Both the position numbers and the translations under genes were made by a program. The notes under the pieces are model-generated. The model saw nothing but the letters and a program-made list of their open reading frames with translations. It was not told the origin of the DNA and ran no database searches. A DNA stretch of 64,000 nucleotides from Hygrocybe punicea (lineage: Eukaryota > Basidiomycota > Agaricomycetes > Agaricales > Hygrophoraceae). Location: positions 3,589,590 through 3,653,589 of the forward strand of contig OY744471.1 in assembly GCA_963556145.1 (NCBI GenBank), written 5' to 3'. Within the stretch, counting starts at the first letter, position 1. Each line of letters opens with the position of its first letter. This document shows, in pieces, positions 58,728 through 64,000 of this stretch.

Positions 58728-58967
58728 TCTCTACTCTCTCGACTTCAAACCAAAAACAACCTGGAACCCCGACGATATCGAACCCCAGATTCCAACCGAG
58801 ACGAAGAATATCATCTCGCACCCAAAACGTCAGATTCCTCTGACGACGACTTCGACCAATATGTCGCAACACAGACCAGTGTCCGAACCGCGCCTTTCCC
58901 CTCATCATCATTTTCTCCTCCAACAACTACTCCTCATCATCAAACTCAACCCCGAACCCAAACCAGA

Positions 58968-59978
58968 ATGTCAGACAACGGAGAAAACCAAGAAACCCAC
59001 GACACCACCACTACAGCACCCGCAGCCCCGTCACCTCCGAAATCTCATATTGCTCCGCCAGCTAAATACGACGGAAACAAAGAAGGGTTTAAAACGTTCT
59101 TCCACGGAGCGTTCATTTACATCCGGGCCAACAGGGCCGCATTCGATACAGAGGAAAAACAGATCCTTTTTATCCTCTCGTATCTGCAAGGAGGACTCGC
59201 CGGACGATGGGCAGACGAATACGTCGACATCGCCCTGCAGCACTCCCCTGTCAACTTCGGAACCTTGGAGGACTTCACCACAGAATTCCGCCGACATTTC
59301 GAGAAACCCGATCAGAAGAAAGACGCACTGACAAAGTTGAATGACTTACGTCAGGGCAAGATGACAGCGGATGAATTCTGGATCGAATTCGACACTCTCC
59401 AACGTATTGCTGGGCTCAGCGAGATACTGAATGAGAGTTACCTCATTCAACTCGTCGAGTTACATATGAATAAGCCATTGATCGACCAAATTTACACCGG
59501 AATGACGATCCCGACTACTATGACAGAATGGCGGGAACAAACGATCAAACTTGATCAACAGTGGCGACGTCGTCAGGATCAAATACGGTCCATGAATATA
59601 CCAGCGAAAACGCGTTACAACCCGAATACAACCACCATGACAACAACCCCTCGAACGCAAACAACGATACCTCGTCCCCAATCAGAATCAGTACCGATGG
59701 ACGTCGACAATCGACGAACCCAGTCAAGACAACAAACGTTTACGCGTTTGACCAATGAACAACGATTGGAGTACATGAAAAAAGGGATTTGTTTCAAATG
59801 CCGACAACCTGGACACGTTTCGCGTAATTGTCCGGAGCAACAAGGACGACAACAAATCCGATCAATGCAAACAGTACCGCAGATGCCAAAACAACAGGAT
59901 GATAATGACAAAGACGCCCAAATCGCAGCTTTGATGGATGAGTTGACGGCGTTGAAGTTGAAACAGGAGGGTTTTTAA
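58968..59978 (+). CDS. gag: Gag
   Basis: 336 residues from ATG 58968. Pro/Thr-rich N terminus, then the retrotransposon gag fold (APPAKYDGNKEGFKTFF, YLQGGLAGRWADEYV, FEKPDQKKDALTKLNDLRQG), then a CCHC zinc knuckle CFKCRQPGHVSRNC at about 59790-59830. It ends at TAA 59976-59978 directly after a slippery heptamer. It would form the particle and bind RNA. No internal break is seen, unlike pol. Confidence 0.9.
   Translation: MSDNGENQETHDTTTTAPAAPSPPKSHIAPPAKYDGNKEGFKTFFHGAFIYIRANRAAFDTEEKQILFILSYLQGGLAGRWADEYVDIALQHSPVNFGTLEDFTTEFRRHFEKPDQKKDALTKLNDLRQGKMTADEFWIEFDTLQRIAGLSEILNESYLIQLVELHMNKPLIDQIYTGMTIPTTMTEWREQTIKLDQQWRRRQDQIRSMNIPAKTRYNPNTTTMTTTPRTQTTIPRPQSESVPMDVDNRRTQSRQQTFTRLTNEQRLEYMKKGICFKCRQPGHVSRNCPEQQGRQQIRSMQTVPQMPKQQDDNDKDAQIAALMDELTALKLKQEGF
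59969..59975 (+). promoter_or_regulatory. -1 ribosomal frameshift slippery site G GGT TTT
   Basis: GGGTTTT in the phase X XXY YYZ ends at the codon before the gag stop. A -1 slip gives GGG TTT TTA AAG AAG CGA and enters the open pol frame without a stop. Confidence 0.7.
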
Positions 59979-62900
59979 AGAAGCGACGTGAACAGCAAGA
60001 GGCCACGATCGCACGACTCGAGAATGATGTACACGTATGTAAACAATTTGACAACGTTTTCACCAGACTCAAAGTCCTCTGCAATGAATTGAAACAAACA
60101 ACGAAACCAGAGCCAAAAGAGGAAAGCAACACGTGGCTAGATACCCATGTTGCAGACGAAGAAGAGAAAACAATACCTCAGAAAAGAAAGACAACAATCA
60201 AATCAGAATTCAACGCGATGGAGACAATCGTTGCCATTCGCTCGACCACAATGGGATATGCTCTTGATCTCTTGAACGATTTTGACATCCACGATCAATG
60301 GACAGAAAAGATTTCACTGGGACTTGTCTTATCACTCAATCGACGACCAATCGCAGAAGCAGTGCAATGGTTAGTACAGAACATGCCACAGAATTCACCA
60401 CAAGAACCACGAACATTGGAACCAATACGCGCTATAACGCAAAAAGATTCCGAGCTCCGTATGACACTGTTGGTTCATGGTTTTGTTTCAGTCCCCCAAG
60501 ATGGACGACAATATCCTATGACAAGCCTGATTGATTGTGGTTGCACCATTTGTGCCATCGATATTGGATACGTCAAAGCACACAATATTCCAACGAAACC
60601 ATATGTAAACCCATTCAATTCCTACATGAGCGATGGAACACAACCAAAGACTAGACAAATCATGGAGTATTGTGAATTACAAATGCGTCTCGGTGATCAT
60701 CAAGAATTACTGCGTTTTGCGGTAACGACGTTGGCAAAAATGGACATTTTCCTTGGATATGATTGGCTCAAAAAGCATAACCCAGAAATTGATTGGCACG
60801 AAAATGAAGTCAAGTTCTCGCGATGTCTTTCTGGTTGTGGTCAGCCATCAACAATACGTTCGACCGAATCCAGTACAGTCATTTGGGAACGACCTCTCTG
60901 GTTCGATCAAGTAATGGAAGAAACAATGGACCTGGCACATTTCCGTTCGTTCATGACAAAGTCAACGGAACTCGCAATAAAGGCACAAGAACAACAAAAA
61001 GAAAAGACGTTCGAAGAATTGGTTCCAGAGACATATCATGAATATCGCGATGTCTTCAAACCATCTGGTTTCGATGAATTACCAGCGCAAAAACCATGGG
61101 ACCACGCCATCACCCTGAAACCAGATGCGCCGGATCATCATGATTGCAAGTTGTATCCATTGTCACCGGTCGAGAAACAAGACCTCGATAAGTTCCTTGA
61201 CGAAAATCTGAAAACAGGACGAATACGACCATCAAAATCACCTTACGCTTCTCCTTTTTTCTTCGTATCAAAGAAAGATGCAGCTGAACAATGACCAATA
61301 CAAGATTATCGGTGGTTAAACTCATGGACGGTTGATGACAAATATCCGTTACCACTAATCAACGATATCATCAACCAATTAGCCGAAGCCAAATATTTCA
61401 CGAAGCTCAACGTTCGATGGGGGTTTAACAACGTCCGTATCAAAGAAGGCGACGAACATAAAGCTGCTTTCTTGACACCGAAAGGTTTGTTTGAACCAAC
61501 AGTCATGTTCTTCGGTCTAAAGAACTCCCCTCCGACATTTCAACGATTGATGAACCACGTTTTCCGATATGAAATACGCGAAGGATGGTTATTGGTTTAC
61601 ATGGATGACATCCTCATCTTTTCCAAATCCCTCAAAGAAAATCAGAAACGAACAAAGCAAGTACTGAAGATCTTCCGTGAAAACAACCTATTCCTGAAAC
61701 CGAAAAAATGCACATTCGATAAGGAAAAAGTTGATTACCTCGGACTTGTCATCGGACATGGCCAAGTCCAGATGGACCCAATCAAGACCAATGCTATCAC
61801 TGACTGGCCTGTCCCGACAAATCAGACCGAATTACAACGATTCATTGGCTTCTTGAATTTCTATCGTTGTTTTGTTGAAAACCTTTCGCAAATCGCGAAT
61901 ACGTTACACAAATTGACAGGAAAAGCAAAATGGGATTGGACGGAAGAACAACAAAATGCATTTGACCGTTTAAAGACCATTATAACGACCGACCCCATTC
62001 TCGTCTTACCCGTTCCCGACAAGAAATTTACCATCGAATGCGACGCATCGGATTATGCAATTGGTGCAATTTTATCTCAAGAACAACCCGATGGTCTTTT
62101 CCGCCCTGTAGCTTACATGTCGACAACAATGACACCAGCGGAACGGAATTATCAGGTCTTCGATAAAGAATTACTTGCAATCATATGGAGTTTCGAAGAA
62201 TGGCGACAATTCCTCCTTGGTGCGAAGGAACAAATCAACGTTTACACTGATCATTGTAATCTGGAATATTACCGAAAACCACAAGATCTTACCTGGCGAC
62301 AGGCTCGTTGGATTGCATTCTTACAGGATTACAATTTCCATTTATTATATCGAAAAGGTTCACAAAACAAAAAAGCCGATCTCCTCTCACGACGTGTTGA
62401 TCATAAACCAAGAGAAATGGACAACAAAGGTATGATTGGTCTCCCTGATTCACTATTTATTCCTCCAGAACAATCGGTTCAACAAATACTTCACACATCC
62501 CCTACGAACGATAATATTATTTCCTTACACCATGACAATCCCATCGCAGGCCATCCTGGTCATGACAAGACAATCGAATTGATTTCACGGACGACAACAT
62601 GGCCGACTATCCGTGAAGATGTGGAACGGTATATCAATGGTTGCACCGAATGTCAACAGAATAAACCACGACGTGGGAAACAATACGGACAACTTTTCCC
62701 CCACGATGTACCACCATACAACTGGCATACGATTTCTGTCGACATGATTGGTCCATTGCCAGAATCACATGGTTTTGACGCCATTCTGGTTATCGTTGAC
62801 AAACGATCAAAACATCCGATCTTCATCGTGACAAACACGACATTGACATCAGAAGGATGGGCGCGATTATTCCGCGATCACGTTTTCAAACGTTTTGGCA

Positions 62901-64000
62901 TGCCACGCTTTGTCATTTCCGATCGTGGTTCTGTTTTCATTTCACGATTCATCACCGAATTATATTCTTTAATCGGCATCAAAGGACGACCTACAACAGC
63001 ATATCATCCACGTGCTGACGGACAAACAGAACGAATGAACCAAGAACTCGAAATCTTTCTTCGTTTCTTCACTAATTATCGACAAGATGACTGGCATGAA
63101 TGGCTTGCCCTTGCAGAGTTTGCATTGGCCAATCGTGAATCATCTGCAATTAAGACTTCTCCTTTCTTCGCGACGCAAGGACAACACCCGTGGATGGGAC
63201 TTAATCTCGATACGCATACGCCTATCGCAAATGATGCTGTTCATGACTTCATCACGCGAATGAAAGCTATACAACAAAAAATCGGTGAGATCGCAGACGT
63301 CACGAAGCAAACGATGAAGGATAAGTATGATAGTCATGTCAAAAAAATTATCTTTTCTCCTGGTGATAAAGTCTGGCTAAATGGCAAGAATTTGACCACA
63401 GATCGTCCCAGCAAAAAACTCGACAATCAGAAATTCGGTCCGTTTATCGTCCTCGATAAAATCGGTTCATCATCGTACAAATTGAAGTTACCGAAATCCT
63501 GGAAAATCTTCCCCATATTTAACGTTGCTCTCCTATCACCATTCCAACCTCCTTCTTCCCCCATTCAACAAAAATACCATCTCCGACCCCCTCCCAATAT
63601 CATCGACAATGACGACCATTATGAAATAGAAAACATCCTTGATTCCCGCATACGCCGCAACAAATTGTATTATTTAGTTCATTGGCTCGATTATCCCCGC
63701 GACGAAGATTCCTGGATCCCTGCATCCGAAACCACGTATTGCCAGGATCTCGTCGACGATTTCCATAAATTACATCCCCGTGCTCCTTCTTCATTGTCTC
63801 TTCATTCCCTCTTGTCTCTTCCCCCTTCTGTTATCCCTCCTTTCTCTTCTTCTTCCATTTTACTTGCTATTTATCCACATAATGCCACCCTTATCCTTGA
63901 CGGCTCCAAAAACCACGAATTCCGTAAATACCTTTTCCCTCCCGGCATCACACACGCATATCTCTACGAAACCGCCCCCGTTGATGCCATCACATCCATC
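59972..64000 (+). pseudogene. pol: Pol polyprotein with chromodomain and ASCH-like tail, carrying inactivating changes
   Basis: The frame is open from the slippery site. The protease region reads LIDCGCTICAID where DSG is usual (60525), followed by DIFLGYDWLKKHNPEIDW. A TGA at 61292-61294 after KKDAAEQ interrupts the start of RT (relatives have Arg; fits CGA to TGA). RT motif A reads FTKLNVRWGFNN with Asn in place of the catalytic Asp (61410), while YMDDILIFS is intact (61605). RNase H has IECDASDYAIGA. Integrase has the HHCC zinc site (GHPGHD, CTECQQNK), SVDMIGPLP, ISDRGSVF and TERMNQELE. The chromodomain IENILDSRIRRNKLYYLVHWLDYP is at 63625-63700. The frame continues to 64000. No RT activity is expected from this copy. 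Confidence 0.9.
63840..64000 (+). other. ASCH/PUA-like extension fused to pol
   Basis: After the chromodomain and a Pro/Ser linker, the same frame reads LAIYPHNATLILDGSKNHEFRK, PPGITHAYLYETAPVDAI, resembling the ASCH pattern G-K-x-x-EFR then YxTAPVxAI. Cut by the window edge. Confidence 0.5.

Larger units (their letters stand above)
58151..64000 (+). mobile_element. Tf1/sushi-like Ty3 chromovirus, 3' end beyond window
   Basis: 5' LTR 58151-58714, gag, -1 frameshift signal, and pol with protease, RT, RNase H, integrase and chromodomain, still open at the window edge. Inserted into the protease region of the preceding element. Features of the leader suggest self-primed reverse transcription. 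Confidence 0.9.

Noticed and set aside
1..64000. tRNA, rRNA or other classical RNA genes, telomere or centromere repeats
   Set aside because: No cloverleaf with A/B boxes, rRNA core or telomere repeat was recognised by eye; tRNAscan and Infernal searches would be needed to exclude them.

Overview
The window is from a filamentous basidiomycete, most likely an Agaricomycete. The evidence is spliceosomal genes with introns of about 50 bp, a C2-NACHT-WD40 immune-type gene, and Plavaka, KDZ, hAT, Tc1-like and Ty3 elements with their usual agaric accessory genes. It is almost entirely a nest of transposons. The only clearly intact host gene is the NLR at the left edge. A BTB gene and a clathrin heavy chain fragment are host remnants.

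Layout. 1-4638 (-): NACHT-WD40 NLR, running off the left edge. 5098-12267: complete Plavaka DNA transposon with a 17-bp terminal inverted repeat (TIR), a transposase, a divergent accessory gene and a small membrane-protein ORF. 12385-17899 (-): BTB-domain gene, split by a 4.5-kb hAT element (12771-17290, 8-bp target duplication) and carrying an amber stop. 17945-35028 (+): agaric integrase-catalytic-core gene, broken twice. A 1.3-kb hAT-like non-autonomous element sits in its first exon (18281-19583, perfect 8-bp target duplication), and a 13.8-kb KDZ element sits in its first intron (19650-33418). The KDZ element is bounded by inverted arrays of a 45-bp palindromic unit and carries a KDZ transposase plus two accessory genes. 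It also holds GC-rich inserts and a 200-N assembly gap. 35128-36990: unknown acidic gene remnant. 37280-37560: clathrin heavy chain fragment. 38150-39363: dead Tc1-like transposase.

40001-55049: a minus-strand LTR element with two 617-bp LTRs, no pol, a gag-like ORF, and an antisense Zn2Cys6 gene. Two further elements are nested inside it: a 7.9-kb foldback element (42996-50893, 7-bp target duplication) with about 3.7-kb arms, and a 2.2-kb TRIM-like element (51371-53533). 55063-58150: 5' part of a Ty3 element (LTR, PBS, gag, protease). It is cut at 58150 by another Ty3 element (58151 to beyond 64000) that shows Tf1-type self-priming complementarity, a gag-pol -1 slippery site, a chromodomain and a C-terminal ASCH-like extension.

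A recurring theme is decay at CpG. Nearly every premature stop in a transposon ORF is explained by CGA to TGA, and several catalytic acids are lost by CpG to CpA changes. This points to methylation and deamination as the force silencing the nest.
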